The position numbers and the translations under genes were made by a program. Of a DNA stretch of 64,000 nt, positions 10,594 to 18,282 are shown in pieces; within the stretch, counting starts at the first letter, position 1; each line of letters starts with the position of its first letter. A model generated the notes under the pieces. The model ran no database searches and was not told where the DNA came from. It saw only the letters and a list, made by a program, of their open reading frames with translations. The DNA is from Bog-473 sp963828825. GTDB lineage: Bacteria > Actinomycetota > Acidimicrobiia > Acidimicrobiales > RAAP-2. The DNA is taken from contig CAWHGF010000005.1 of assembly GCA_963828825.1 (NCBI GenBank), positions 124,001-188,000 of the forward strand, in the 5' to 3' direction.

Positions 10594-11134
10594 CGGAGGC
10601 CGCCGAACAGCTCGATGCTGCCGAGTTCAGCTCGGAGACGGCGATCGTCTGGTTGTTGACGGCGAGCGCGTTGAGGGCCTGCTGCACGCCGCCCAGACAG
10701 GTGTCGAGCGACCCGATGCGAGAACCCTGCTGCGAGACGTCGGACTGAACCACGGCCAACGCGACTCGGGCCGCCTTGAGCTGCGTCGTGTCCTGGTTCC
10801 AAGAAGTCGAAGCACTCCCTACCTGGGCAACGAGGATGACCACGTCGTGGCGGAGTACGTCCAGGTCGTCCCCCACGTTGGCGGCCCGGTGGCGCGTGAT
10901 GACGAGCGACGCGTGGACCCGGTCGTAGTGCTTGTTCTCGGACTTCTGGTCGTCGATCAGGTACCCGAGGGTCGAGGCCACCAGCGCTCCGGCGACGATG
11001 GCCAGGGTCCACCGCATCCAGCGGGTCCGGTGCCGTCTTGTCCGTGGCCCTTCGGCGAGGACGTGTGGCTCTTCTGTGTCAAGCACATCAATCAGGCCTC
11101 CCGGCTGAATTCGGTGCGCGTGCGTGTTCACCAT
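10586..11134 (-). CDS. Membrane-anchored protein with a CLGG helical module
   Basis: 182 residues: a cytoplasmic N-terminus of about 38 residues, a membrane helix (WTLAIVAGALVASTLGYLI), then an extracytoplasmic helical domain ending in LDTCLGGVQQALNAL and AASSCSAASGG. The spacing of the two cysteines and the TCLGG motif match residues 110-148 of the GH43-like protein encoded next, so this is the same module without the enzyme. The two cysteines could form a disulfide. Its 3' end overlaps the glycosidase start, so the two are coupled. No named family is recognised. Confidence 0.6.
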   Translation of the reverse strand: MVNTHAHRIQPGGLIDVLDTEEPHVLAEGPRTRRHRTRWMRWTLAIVAGALVASTLGYLIDDQKSENKHYDRVHASLVITRHRAANVGDDLDVLRHDVVILVAQVGSASTSWNQDTTQLKAARVALAVVQSDVSQQGSRIGSLDTCLGGVQQALNALAVNNQTIAVSELNSAASSCSAASGG

Positions 11135-11220
11135 GACTGCGGAGACTCGAATGCCCCTGCTTTGGTTCGAATTGTGGCAGCACGGCCGGGCTGGGAGACG
11201 GATACGCGTTCAGGCGCGTT

Positions 11221-11433
11221 GCGACATCGTCGCGGCTCGACGAGACCGCGGGTCTCGACGCCGATCCCTTCGCCTACGATGTCACCGCCCCCGCGGTCCC
11301 GCACGGCCGCGTTGGCACCGAAGATGAGGTCGCATCCGCCATCGTGTTCCTTGCATCTGCACGTGCGGAGTCCATCACCGGCGGCGGCCTCTGTATCGAC
11401 GGTGGGGCCGCGTTCGGATTAATCGGCGGCTGA
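11221..11433 (+). pseudogene. 3' remnant of a short-chain dehydrogenase gene
   Basis: The plus strand reads the typical SDR C-terminus: HGRVGTEDEVASAIVFLAS, then SITGGGLCIDGG, ending at TGA 11431-11433. There is no start codon, no cofactor-binding N-terminus and no catalytic YxxxK. Only about 70 codons survive, facing a complete SDR gene on the other strand. This is a deletion or rearrangement scar. Confidence 0.6.
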
Positions 11434-11474
11434 CGAGGTTCGCATTGAGGGGCGCCCGCGCAGTGCGGTTGACG

Positions 11475-12302
11475 TCAGCGGACGCAGAACCCGGCGTCGA
11501 CCGGCAACGCCACACCCGTGATCCACTTGGCTTGGTCCGAGACGAGGAACGCCACCGCATCCGAGATGTCCTCGGGCTCGAGGATGTCGACCGGCATGGC
11601 ATTCTGCATGGCCGAGATCGAATTGTCGCCTCCCTCGGCGGCCTGCAACGCCAGGCTCATCATGGCTTCGTTCATTGTCATGCCGGATTTGACACCCGTC
11701 GGGTGCACGCTGTTGACGCGGATCGACTCGGGGGCGAGCGTCACCGCCAACTGCTTCATGAGGCCGACCAGCCCTGTCTTCGCCGCCGTGTAAGCCACCT
11801 GTCCGATGCCGGACCCTGGACTCGCCCGCAGTCCGGCCGTGGAGCTGGTGATGATTATGCAGCCGCCGCCGCCGCCCGCCCGCAGGGTCGGGAGCGCGAC
11901 TGAGATCGTGTTCCACGCCCCGGTCAGGTTCGTGCCGATGATGTCGCCCCACACGACGGCCGGGTCGCCGCCATCGCCGAGGCGAACGACGCCGGCGTTG
12001 GCGAGGATGACATCGACCCGGCCGAGCGAGGAGATGCCCTCGTCGAAGGCCTTCTGCAGGCCGGTCAGGTCGCGCACGTCCGCCGTCAGCGCGACGACCT
12101 TACGCCCCTCGGCCTCCACCAGTTGCGCTGTCTCGTCGAGCTCGGCACGCGTGGCGTTGGGGTAGTCGATCGACGGAGTGTCGGCGCAGATGTCGACGGC
12201 CAGGATGTCGGCTCCTTCCCGGGCCAGCCGGACGGCGTGTGACCGCCCCTGCCCCCGCGCGGCCCCGGTGATGAATGCGACCTTGCCCTCGAGTCCAGAC
12301 AT
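11475..12302 (-). CDS. SDR oxidoreductase, mycofactocin-associated type
   Basis: 275 residues. The N-terminal cofactor motif is TGAARGQGRSHAVRLAREGAD, followed by AVDIC; this GQGRSHA form and the insertion after it mark the SDR subfamily found in mycofactocin-producing actinobacteria, where NAD(H) is held tightly and re-oxidised by mycofactocin. The catalytic residues are Ser in IITSSTAG and Tyr/Lys in YTAAKTG. The start ATG 12302 has a strong AAGGAGGAGG site. It lies 57 nt after an aldehyde dehydrogenase gene on the same strand, so alcohol to aldehyde to acid oxidation is the likely joint task. The substrate is unknown. Confidence 0.8.
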   Translation of the reverse strand: MSGLEGKVAFITGAARGQGRSHAVRLAREGADILAVDICADTPSIDYPNATRAELDETAQLVEAEGRKVVALTADVRDLTGLQKAFDEGISSLGRVDVILANAGVVRLGDGGDPAVVWGDIIGTNLTGAWNTISVALPTLRAGGGGGCIIITSSTAGLRASPGSGIGQVAYTAAKTGLVGLMKQLAVTLAPESIRVNSVHPTGVKSGMTMNEAMMSLALQAAEGGDNSISAMQNAMPVDILEPEDISDAVAFLVSDQAKWITGVALPVDAGFCVR

Positions 12303-12359
12303 CGCCCTCCTCCTTCTCGTAGACGGATCGGACTGGTGGATTGACCGGCCGGACCGGGC

Positions 12360-13817
12360 TCAGGCGACGCCGACGGACTTGATCCGGAGGAACTCCTCGA
12401 CGCCGAGCTTGCCGCCCTCCTTTCCCATGCCCGAGATGCCGATGCCCCCGAAGGGCCGTTGTACCCGTAGGTTGGCGGCCCCGTTGATGAGCACCTCTCC
12501 GGTGACCAGCTCCTCGGCCATGCGCAGGCCGCGGGACAGATTCTGCGTCTGGATGTAGCCGGACAGCCCGTAGCGCGTGTTGTTGGCGATGCGGACCGCC
12601 TCCCCGTCGTCGGCGAAGGGCGTGATTGCGAGCACCGGACCGAACACCTCGCTCTGGGCGAGCTCGGAGTCGGGGTCGACGTCGGCGAAGACCGTCGGCT
12701 CGATGAAGTAGCCGGCCGCCAGGTCCCCGCCGATCCGCGACCCGCCGGTGATCAGGCGCGCACCGTCATTCTTCGCCCGCTCGATCATGCCGAGAATGCG
12801 CTCGAGGGCCGCCTCGTTGACTACGGGCCCCGCCAACACGGCCGGGTCCCATGGATTCCTCACCGGGATACCTTTGGCTACCATGGCCACTCGAGCGACC
12901 ACTTCCTCGTACACGGGCTGCTGCACGATCATACGGGTGGGGAACGCGCACCCCTGGCCCGACAGGATCCCGACGCTCATCATGGTGCCGAGTCCGCAAG
13001 CCGAGTCGAGGTCGGCGTCGTCGAAAATAATGTTGGCTGACTTGCCGCCAAGCTCGAGCGTCGCCGGCTTCATAGTGTCGGCGCAGGCATGAAGGATCTT
13101 GCTCGCCGTGGCTGGGCCGCCGGTGAAGGACACCTTGCGCACCTTGGGATGGACCACGAGCGCCTCGCCGGCCGACGGGTCGCCCGGCAGGATGCTGCAG
13201 ACTCCAACGGGGACCCCGGGCTCCTCGACGAGATCCATGAACAGCTCGCCCGAGAAGGGCGTGAGCTCCGAGGGCTTGCAAACCACCGTGCACCCGGCCG
13301 CCAGCGCGGCCGGGACCTTCATCGCCAACGAAATGAGCGGGCCGTTCCAGGTGATGATAATGCCGACGACGCCGTAGGGCTCGAGTACCGTGTAGTTGAG
13401 CTCGCCGACGCCCGACCCGAAGCTGCTGGAAAGTTCACCGGCGATCTTGTCTGTCCAGCCCGCGTAGTAGCGGGTCCACTCGACCGCCGGCCCTGTCATG
13501 CCGCCGACGACCGATGCGGGTGTCCCGTTGTCCATGGTGCCCCGTCGTTCGAATTCATGTGCGTTGACCTCGATGAGATCGGCCAGCCGCAGCAGCAGCC
13601 GCCGCCGTTCTTCGGGTGGGGTGCGCCGCCAGTCGCGGAACGCAGCGTCGGCGGCGTTTACTGCCCGATCGACCTCGCCCGGCCCGGCGAGGGGGATCGT
13701 GGCGTCGACTTGTCCCGTGCTCGGGTCAATGTGGTCGTGGGTACCGCCGCTTCCTTTGTCCATGCGCTCGCCGGCGATGTGAAGGTGGACGGCGGGACGG
13801 GTTGCCGTGTCGCTCAT
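12360..13817 (-). CDS. NAD(P)-dependent aldehyde dehydrogenase
   Basis: 485 residues, the usual length for this family. It oxidises an aldehyde to the carboxylic acid in the cytoplasm. Landmarks are IITWNGPL with the oxyanion Asn region (about 150), ATLELGGKSANIIFDDADLD with the general-base Glu (about 255), SGQGCAFPTR with the nucleophilic Cys (about 290) and EVFGPVLAI (about 385). The start was set at ATG 13817 because GGGGAG precedes it and the residues upstream are not family-like. It precedes the mycofactocin-type SDR in one transcription unit. A substrate such as a terpenoid or aryl aldehyde is possible but not shown. Confidence 0.85.
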   Translation of the reverse strand: MSDTATRPAVHLHIAGERMDKGSGGTHDHIDPSTGQVDATIPLAGPGEVDRAVNAADAAFRDWRRTPPEERRRLLLRLADLIEVNAHEFERRGTMDNGTPASVVGGMTGPAVEWTRYYAGWTDKIAGELSSSFGSGVGELNYTVLEPYGVVGIIITWNGPLISLAMKVPAALAAGCTVVCKPSELTPFSGELFMDLVEEPGVPVGVCSILPGDPSAGEALVVHPKVRKVSFTGGPATASKILHACADTMKPATLELGGKSANIIFDDADLDSACGLGTMMSVGILSGQGCAFPTRMIVQQPVYEEVVARVAMVAKGIPVRNPWDPAVLAGPVVNEAALERILGMIERAKNDGARLITGGSRIGGDLAAGYFIEPTVFADVDPDSELAQSEVFGPVLAITPFADDGEAVRIANNTRYGLSGYIQTQNLSRGLRMAEELVTGEVLINGAANLRVQRPFGGIGISGMGKEGGKLGVEEFLRIKSVGVA

Positions 13818-13928
13818 GGGCTCCCCTTCAGATTCGGGTGTCGGGGTGCCAGCATACAAGGGTGATGGCAAATGAGTAGCCTGAATTATTCCGATCGCAG
13901 ATGTGGAGCCCCTGCGCCTAGGCCTGAT

Positions 13929-14282
13929 TCAGTTCTTATTCCTGGTCGATCCGGCTTGCCGGGTCTGCGCCCTGCGTTCTTTGCCCGCCCATTCCCTCTT
14001 TGACGTCTTTGATCGGCGCTCCTTGGCCGCTGGGCTGAACCGATGTTCTGCACCCTGTGGGGTGATCCCACCGACGGCCTCCCCAACCTCTCGCCAGCTG
14101 GCGCCCTCGTTTCGGGCCGCCATTGCCGACTCGTGACACAAGCGATCCGCCGAACGTCGCAAAAGATCGGCGAATCGAAGGAGGGCAAGTGACCCGTCGC
14201 GCCCCTCTGGGACACCGTCGGCAAGTTTGTGCCGGCCGCTCTCCACCAAGCCGTCGACAATGGATTCCGGGTCCGTTGACAT
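13929..14282 (-). CDS. Small HTH-like DNA-binding protein
   Basis: 117 residues, starting at ATG 14282. Residues 50-80 (ARNEGASWREVGEAVGGITP then GAEHRF) match the helix-turn-helix of a common small actinobacterial family in which a poorly conserved N-terminus precedes a W-x-E-[IV]-G-x-x-[LV]-G motif. The C-terminal 30 residues are Lys/Arg rich (KERRSKTSKREW), suggesting nonspecific DNA contact. It is divergent from the anchored protein at 14375, and the intervening DNA carries an array of 14-bp repeats, so it may bind that array. The binding is inference. Confidence 0.6.
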   Translation of the reverse strand: MSTDPESIVDGLVESGRHKLADGVPEGRDGSLALLRFADLLRRSADRLCHESAMAARNEGASWREVGEAVGGITPQGAEHRFSPAAKERRSKTSKREWAGKERRAQTRQAGSTRNKN

Positions 14283-14314
14283 GGGACAAGGATACTGTGT
14301 CAGGGTCCCGGATT

Positions 14315-14356
14315 CAACCATGTGTTGACAACCATGTGTTGACAACCATGTGTTGA
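14315..14356 (+). repeat. Three tandem 14-bp repeats (operator-like iterons)
   Basis: CAACCATGTGTTGA occurs three times head to tail with no spacer, at 14315-14328, 14329-14342 and 14343-14356. An inverted copy follows at 14368-14381. Each junction creates TTGACA. The array fills the gap between two divergent genes. Confidence 0.85.
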
Positions 14357-14381
14357 GGTACTACTCTTCAACACATGGTTG
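14339..14381 (+). promoter_or_regulatory. Candidate promoter inside the repeat array, with an inverted repeat over the start codon
   Basis: TTGACA at 14339-14344 is 17 nt from TACTCT at 14362-14367, a good sigma-70 arrangement. Transcription would start at about 14374-14375, the A of the ATG at 14375, so the mRNA would be leaderless. The third direct repeat (14343-14356) and the inverted copy (14368-14381) form a perfect 14-bp palindrome with an 11-nt spacer that covers both the -10 box and the start codon. A repressor bound here would block initiation directly. Confidence 0.5.
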
Positions 14382-15178
14382 ATCACCTCAGTAATGCGTC
14401 TCACCTTGACCCCGAGGCTGACCGGAGTTCGCGGTCCCTTCTCCCTTTTCGCCCCGTTCAGGTGCGCATCCATCGACTCTGGAAGGCCACCGCCATCGTG
14501 GCGATCCTCGTCGTCGGGGTCGGTTGGGCACTTAGTCCCTCAGGCGGCGATTCGACAGCTCGAGCGTCCGTCGCACGGTCGGGCGTTGCAACTGCGCACA
14601 AGGTCGGCGCGGTGCCGGCCCACCAGACGACCGATACCACGACCACTTCCGTCGCACCCACAGTCGCAACGACGACCCCGACATCAGTAGTGGCGACTCC
14701 GGTGAAAGCGCCGCCTGTGGCAGTGACTCCCGTCGTTGCTTCTGTGGTCGCTCCGCTCGTCGCTGCGCCCTCCGTGGCTGCGTTGGTGGCCGAAGTTGAA
14801 GCCACAGGAATCGAGCCAGGGTCGAACTGGAGCTGGTCCATGGGGGACACGGCGGTGCACTGTGGTGCAATGACGGGCGCCGGGACAGGATGCACCTACG
14901 GGTCGAACGGCCTCGAGTACACCGTGTTCTCCGGCTCACCCACTCTTGCTTTGGTCGCCCATGAGTTGGCCAACGCTGAGACCCAGAACGATGCCGTGCC
15001 GGACCTTCTGAACGAAGTGGCTGCGGCTGCAGGATCGACGACGTGGTCACCGACTGATGCGGTGGCCTCGTGCCTCGTGGCCCACTTCATGGGAATTCAG
15101 GACAACGCCGCGGGTTCCTGGCAGTGCCCCGCTGCACTCGCCACTACTGCCGCCGCGAACATTCACGATTCCCTCTGA
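14375..15178 (+). CDS. Membrane-anchored Thr/Pro-rich protein with degenerate peptidase-like end
   Basis: 267 residues. One membrane helix at about 37-55 (ATAIVAILVVGVGWAL), then a low-complexity stalk rich in T, V, P and A (70-140), then a C-terminal domain (145-267) with four cysteines and the sequence LVAHELANAETQ. This resembles the HExxH zinc site of actinobacterial extracellular peptidases but has Asn in place of the second His (HELAN). So it is either an inactive relative or unrelated. No Shine-Dalgarno sequence precedes the ATG, which fits a leaderless transcript. It is divergent from the small HTH gene. Its function is unknown. Confidence 0.6.
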   Translation: MVDHLSNASHLDPEADRSSRSLLPFRPVQVRIHRLWKATAIVAILVVGVGWALSPSGGDSTARASVARSGVATAHKVGAVPAHQTTDTTTTSVAPTVATTTPTSVVATPVKAPPVAVTPVVASVVAPLVAAPSVAALVAEVEATGIEPGSNWSWSMGDTAVHCGAMTGAGTGCTYGSNGLEYTVFSGSPTLALVAHELANAETQNDAVPDLLNEVAAAAGSTTWSPTDAVASCLVAHFMGIQDNAAGSWQCPAALATTAAANIHDSL

Positions 15179-15190
15179 GTTCGGGAATCG
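15166..15190 (+). terminator. Stem-loop over the stop codon
   Basis: CGATTCCC (15166-15173) pairs with GGGAATCG (15183-15190) across a 9-nt loop that contains the stop codon of the preceding gene. No T-run follows. The convergent sortase gene ends 80 nt further on, so it may work as a weak terminator or mRNA 3' end. Confidence 0.35.
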
Positions 15191-15270
15191 GTAGTTCGCC
15201 GCGGACCCGGCGACACCACTGCCGAACCGTGAGAGGTGAAACCGATACTTCGAATTCGTTGGCACCTGGC

Positions 15271-15948
15271 TTAGGGCGCGACGGGCGGAATAAGCGCCGC
15301 CAGCGATGTATAGACGACAATGTTGGAGAGATAGTGGCCCGTTGTCGAATCGAAGACTCCCCCGCAGGTGACCAGCTGCAGGGCGCTGTGGCCATCCGAG
15401 GTGTAGACCGCTTGGTCCGGGAAGTTTGCCTTGAGGTACGTCGCCACCGAGGTGACCTCGAACTGGGCAGTGACGCCGTCAGCCAGGCTCACGTCGACGA
15501 CGTTTCCGGCCACCAGCGACCGAAGGTTGAAGAAGACTCCGGGACCTTGGTAAGAATCAACGTGCCCCAAGATCACCGCTGAGCCGATCTCACCTGGGGA
15601 TGGACCCAACCGGTACCAGCCCGGCTGTTGGACGTCGGTCGGTACTTGCACCGTCCCATCTGCATTGAGGCCGAGTGTCGACAACGTGACCGATACCGAG
15701 ATGGCAGGGATCTTCAGCTCAACCGGCGTCGACCGAGCAGTGGCAAGTATCGTCGCGACCCTCGCCGGGACCGCCTTGGCCTTCGCAGCCCTGGGCACGT
15801 CGGGGGATGGCACTGGTCCGGCCAACGGATGCTGATGTTGTTGCAGACCGAGGATGATGCATCCTGACCCGACGAGGACCAAAGCGGCCGTTATGAGCCC
15901 CCACTTCCGCGACAGGTGCCGACCCGCAACCCAAGCTCTCGGTTTCAT
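15271..15948 (-). CDS. Sortase (class E/F-like transpeptidase)
   Basis: 225 residues: an N-terminal membrane anchor (WGLITAALVLVGSGCIIL), a short linker, then the sortase barrel from about 75. The catalytic His is in VILGHVDS, and the catalytic Cys is in LQLVTCGGVFD about 60 residues later; the usual Arg near the end is not obvious, the segment reading GHYLSNIVVY. Sortases join surface proteins to the cell wall through an LPxTG-like signal. The gene directly upstream ends with such a signal (APQTGFGG), and the two genes overlap by ATGA (15945-15948), so this is a dedicated sortase-substrate pair. Confidence 0.8.
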   Translation of the reverse strand: MKPRAWVAGRHLSRKWGLITAALVLVGSGCIILGLQQHQHPLAGPVPSPDVPRAAKAKAVPARVATILATARSTPVELKIPAISVSVTLSTLGLNADGTVQVPTDVQQPGWYRLGPSPGEIGSAVILGHVDSYQGPGVFFNLRSLVAGNVVDVSLADGVTAQFEVTSVATYLKANFPDQAVYTSDGHSALQLVTCGGVFDSTTGHYLSNIVVYTSLAALIPPVAP

Positions 15949-17198
15949 GCTGTCTCATCGGCACCCTGAACGGAGGAAGTCCGGCGTCGGCCGACGGCAA
16001 CAGCCAATGCCAGTCCCGCCCCGATAAGTGCGAGCACCCCGGCGAACAAGAGGTTGCCATCTCGGGAGTGAGATGCTCCACCGAAGCCGGTCTGGGGTGC
16101 GCCAGTCGGTATGACAGCGGTTGTTCCCAGGTTCGTTGTTGAGCCAGTCGAACCCCCAGCCCCCGCAGCCGAACCCGTCAGACCCGTTGTCCCCGATCCG
16201 CCGGGTGTGGCTGGGGTTGTACCACCCGTGCCACCCGTTCCCGCGGTGCCAGATCCGCCAGATCCGCCAGATCCGCCACCGCCAGATCCACCGGTTCCAC
16301 CGGTTCCAGACGCCGGCGGGGTGGTCCCGGTCGTCGTCGGCAACGAGGCCAGGAAGACATTGGCGATGGTGGTCGTGCAGGTGGCCGTACTCCCGCCACC
16401 GTTAGAGGAACCGTTGCATTGATTGATGGTCACGGGCAAAGCCGTGTCCGTACCGGAGACCGTGCAATTGACCCGCATCGAGGCGCCGCCGCCATTTCCC
16501 GACCCGTTGCACTGGGTGACTGTGGCATTGGTCGTGCTCGCCACCGGGGCACAGACAAAGGTCGGATCGATCCCACCGCCGGTTCCCGATCCTATGCACT
16601 GGTTGACCGTGGCGCCTGATGTCGGGGTGCCAGTCGAGACGTCGTTGGTGAATGTGACATTGCACGTCAAGTTGCTCCCGCCACCGACGATGATGCCGTT
16701 GCACTGGTTCACCGTGGAAACCAGTTGGGTGGATGTGGCGACCGTGGTGGTGCAGCCGGCAGGGGGTAGCACGCCAGCGGCTGCTAAGCACGCAGTGGTC
16801 GAGATCGTTGAGCTCGTGGCGCCGCTGGAGGTAACGCTATTGACGACGGAGATATTGCAGGACACTTCCTGACCGGCCCCGCCGAGGATGGCGGTGGTAG
16901 GGTAGCCGTCTGCCGGATTGCATTGAGCAGCCGCTGGGGCGGAGGCGGCGGCGGAGGCGACTGGTGCTGAGGTAAGGCCAAGCACAGCAACGGAGGCGAA
17001 GGCCGTTCCGGCGGCCACAGCCGTTACGAGCGAGCGCCTGAAGCTTCGGGATGCGGTGAGCCCGGTCGGCGAAATGGAGGATCGCTTGAGCCTCTTTGAT
17101 TTGCCCAATCCGTTCGTCGCCTGTACTGGCCTTGACCGTGCTGCGCCGCGCCGGAAATTACGAGAAAAAAACGATGACAACGACCAGGCTGACCACAC
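15945..17198 (-). CDS. Sortase-anchored surface protein with disulfide-type QCNG repeats
   Basis: 417 residues from GTG 17198, chosen because an AGAGGGGGG site lies 7-8 nt before it. A long signal sequence (about 45-85) ends at ASAAAS. The mature part has five Cys-pair repeats: QCNPADGY, QCNGIIVGGG, QCIGSGTGGG, QCNGSGNGGG and QCNGSSNGGG, each followed by a second Cys after 8-15 residues. A Gly/Ser/Thr linker (about 295-360) leads to the sorting signal APQTGFGG, a membrane helix (LLFAGVLALIGAGLALAVAV) and an RRR tail. It is coupled to the sortase by a 4-nt overlap and is probably a wall-displayed stalk or adhesin. Confidence 0.75.
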   Translation of the reverse strand: MWSAWSLSSFFSRNFRRGAARSRPVQATNGLGKSKRLKRSSISPTGLTASRSFRRSLVTAVAAGTAFASVAVLGLTSAPVASAAASAPAAAQCNPADGYPTTAILGGAGQEVSCNISVVNSVTSSGATSSTISTTACLAAAGVLPPAGCTTTVATSTQLVSTVNQCNGIIVGGGSNLTCNVTFTNDVSTGTPTSGATVNQCIGSGTGGGIDPTFVCAPVASTTNATVTQCNGSGNGGGASMRVNCTVSGTDTALPVTINQCNGSSNGGGSTATCTTTIANVFLASLPTTTGTTPPASGTGGTGGSGGGGSGGSGGSGTAGTGGTGGTTPATPGGSGTTGLTGSAAGAGGSTGSTTNLGTTAVIPTGAPQTGFGGASHSRDGNLLFAGVLALIGAGLALAVAVGRRRTSSVQGADETA

Positions 17199-17265
17199 GG
17201 TGGCGCCCCCCTCTAGTTTCCCCGAAATAAACAACCGTCTGCGACGGACGTTCGAGGTACGAGAG

Positions 17266-17294
17266 ATACTACTCTAGTTTCAAAATACTAGCAA
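17266..17294 (-). promoter_or_regulatory. Candidate promoter of the substrate-sortase operon
   Basis: On the minus strand TTGCTA (17294-17289) and TAGTAT (17271-17266) are separated by 17 nt. The predicted transcript starts near 17259, giving a leader of about 60 nt with the Shine-Dalgarno site before GTG 17198. The surrounding DNA is unusually AT-rich, and CTAGT/ACTAG form an inverted repeat between the boxes. Confidence 0.45.
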
Positions 17295-17304
17295 CCTATT
17301 TCTA

Positions 17305-17310
17305 TATAAT
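17305..17310 (+). promoter_or_regulatory. Consensus -10 box (TATAAT) of the winged-helix gene
   Basis: A perfect TATAAT lies 16 nt before GTG 17327, in the same AT-rich patch that holds the divergent promoter. The transcript leader would be about 10 nt, too short for a normal ribosome site. No -35 match was found. Confidence 0.5.
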
Positions 17311-17326
17311 AAGGTATCGTGGTTGA

Positions 17327-17635
17327 GTGACCACTTGGAGCTTCCTAACGAACCACGGCCGCGCAATTCTTTGCATAGCGCAAAATCCGGATATTCGTTT
17401 GCGCGAGATCGCAACGGACCTCGGCATCACGGAGCGACACGCGTACGCCATAGTGACCGATTTGACAGATGCCGGATACATCGTCAAGGAGAGAGAAGGT
17501 CGTCGGAATCGCTATCAGGTGCAGAGCCACCTGGCCTTGCCTGAACTCCCCGATCGCGAGCAGGCGATCGGGGACGTGTTGGACGTCTTGACCGGTCGCC
17601 GAGCGAAGCGGAGGCCGACGCGGAGGGCGAGCTGA
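17327..17635 (+). CDS. Winged-helix (MarR/ArsR-like) transcriptional regulator
   Basis: 102 residues with a typical winged helix: a first helix region (HGRAILCIAQNPDIRLREIA), recognition helix (LGITERHAYAIVTDLTDAGYI) and wing (VKEREGRRNRYQVQ). There is no ligand domain beyond a short C-terminal helix. It starts with GTG and has almost no leader. It is divergent from the sortase-substrate operon with 128 nt between the start codons and overlapping promoter elements, so control of that operon and of itself is the natural inference. Confidence 0.75.
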   Translation: MTTWSFLTNHGRAILCIAQNPDIRLREIATDLGITERHAYAIVTDLTDAGYIVKEREGRRNRYQVQSHLALPELPDREQAIGDVLDVLTGRRAKRRPTRRAS

Positions 17636-18282
17636 CTGCAAGTCTCCTTCCAGGTCATCGCGGCTGAAATCAATTCACGGAGTGCGTCTATCGACGCGAC
17701 ACCCAGGACTTCGAGATCCCGTGGGCCTGGGCACCTCCCCCCACCCCTTGACCCTCGTGCTCCACCGTTTCGACCACATGGCGAGCCCGCTCCGTGGGGC
17801 CACCCAGTCCATGGAGTGTCCGTGATGACCCGCGACAGCCAGTCCTAGATCATCCGAGACAGGGCACCGCCGACGCTCTGAGTACGTCCGCTCATTCGGC
17901 TGCGCCGGGCCTTGTAAACGCCGTGATGGCGCTCCGGCCAGTACGCCCCGAGTCGTAACGGGAGCAGCGCAGTCCGCGAGCGGTCGCGTGGGCTGATCAG
18001 CCCCGGTTCCCCCCCGACCAGTCTGGTTCACCTGGTGCAACTGCCGGCCGACGACCCCGCGGCCTGGTTCGGCGGCTCGGGGGCATAAGGTGAAGCCACC
18101 ACCTACGTCAGTCACGAGACCCAGGTGGCCTCGGCGGCCCCTCCAGCGTGAGGGGCCGCTCTGCGTACCACCCGGGGAACTCGAGAGCGGCTGCTTACGA
18201 GGCCGTGCCGGATCGGCTCCGAGGACTCTCGGGCTGCGGGATCTACAGGGTGAAGTCCCGGTAGCCGAGGGATAGCCCGACC
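17636..18282. other. Non-coding stretch between regulator and flavoenzyme genes
   Basis: About 650 nt with no gene I can support. Long open frames here continue the wrong frame of the flavoenzyme gene and show no family features. It holds a strong hairpin at 18134-18159. It may be decayed coding DNA. Confidence 0.4.
18134..18159 (-). terminator. Strong GC hairpin
   Basis: GCGGCCCCTC (18134-18143) pairs perfectly with GAGGGGCCGC (18150-18159) over a 6-nt loop. It lies about 125 nt beyond the stop of the minus-strand flavoenzyme gene. There is no T-run, so termination is only likely, not shown. Confidence 0.4.

Noticed and set aside
16160..16330. Tandem-repeat or CRISPR-like pattern of repeated GATCCGCCA-type units
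   Set aside because: It encodes the Gly/Ser linker of the sortase substrate; units are short, irregular and without spacers.
17675..18282. Long open minus-strand frame running on from the flavoenzyme region
   Set aside because: It is the wrong frame of the flavoenzyme gene and continues into DNA without family features; composition is Arg/Pro/Ser rich as in antisense or shifted GC-rich frames.
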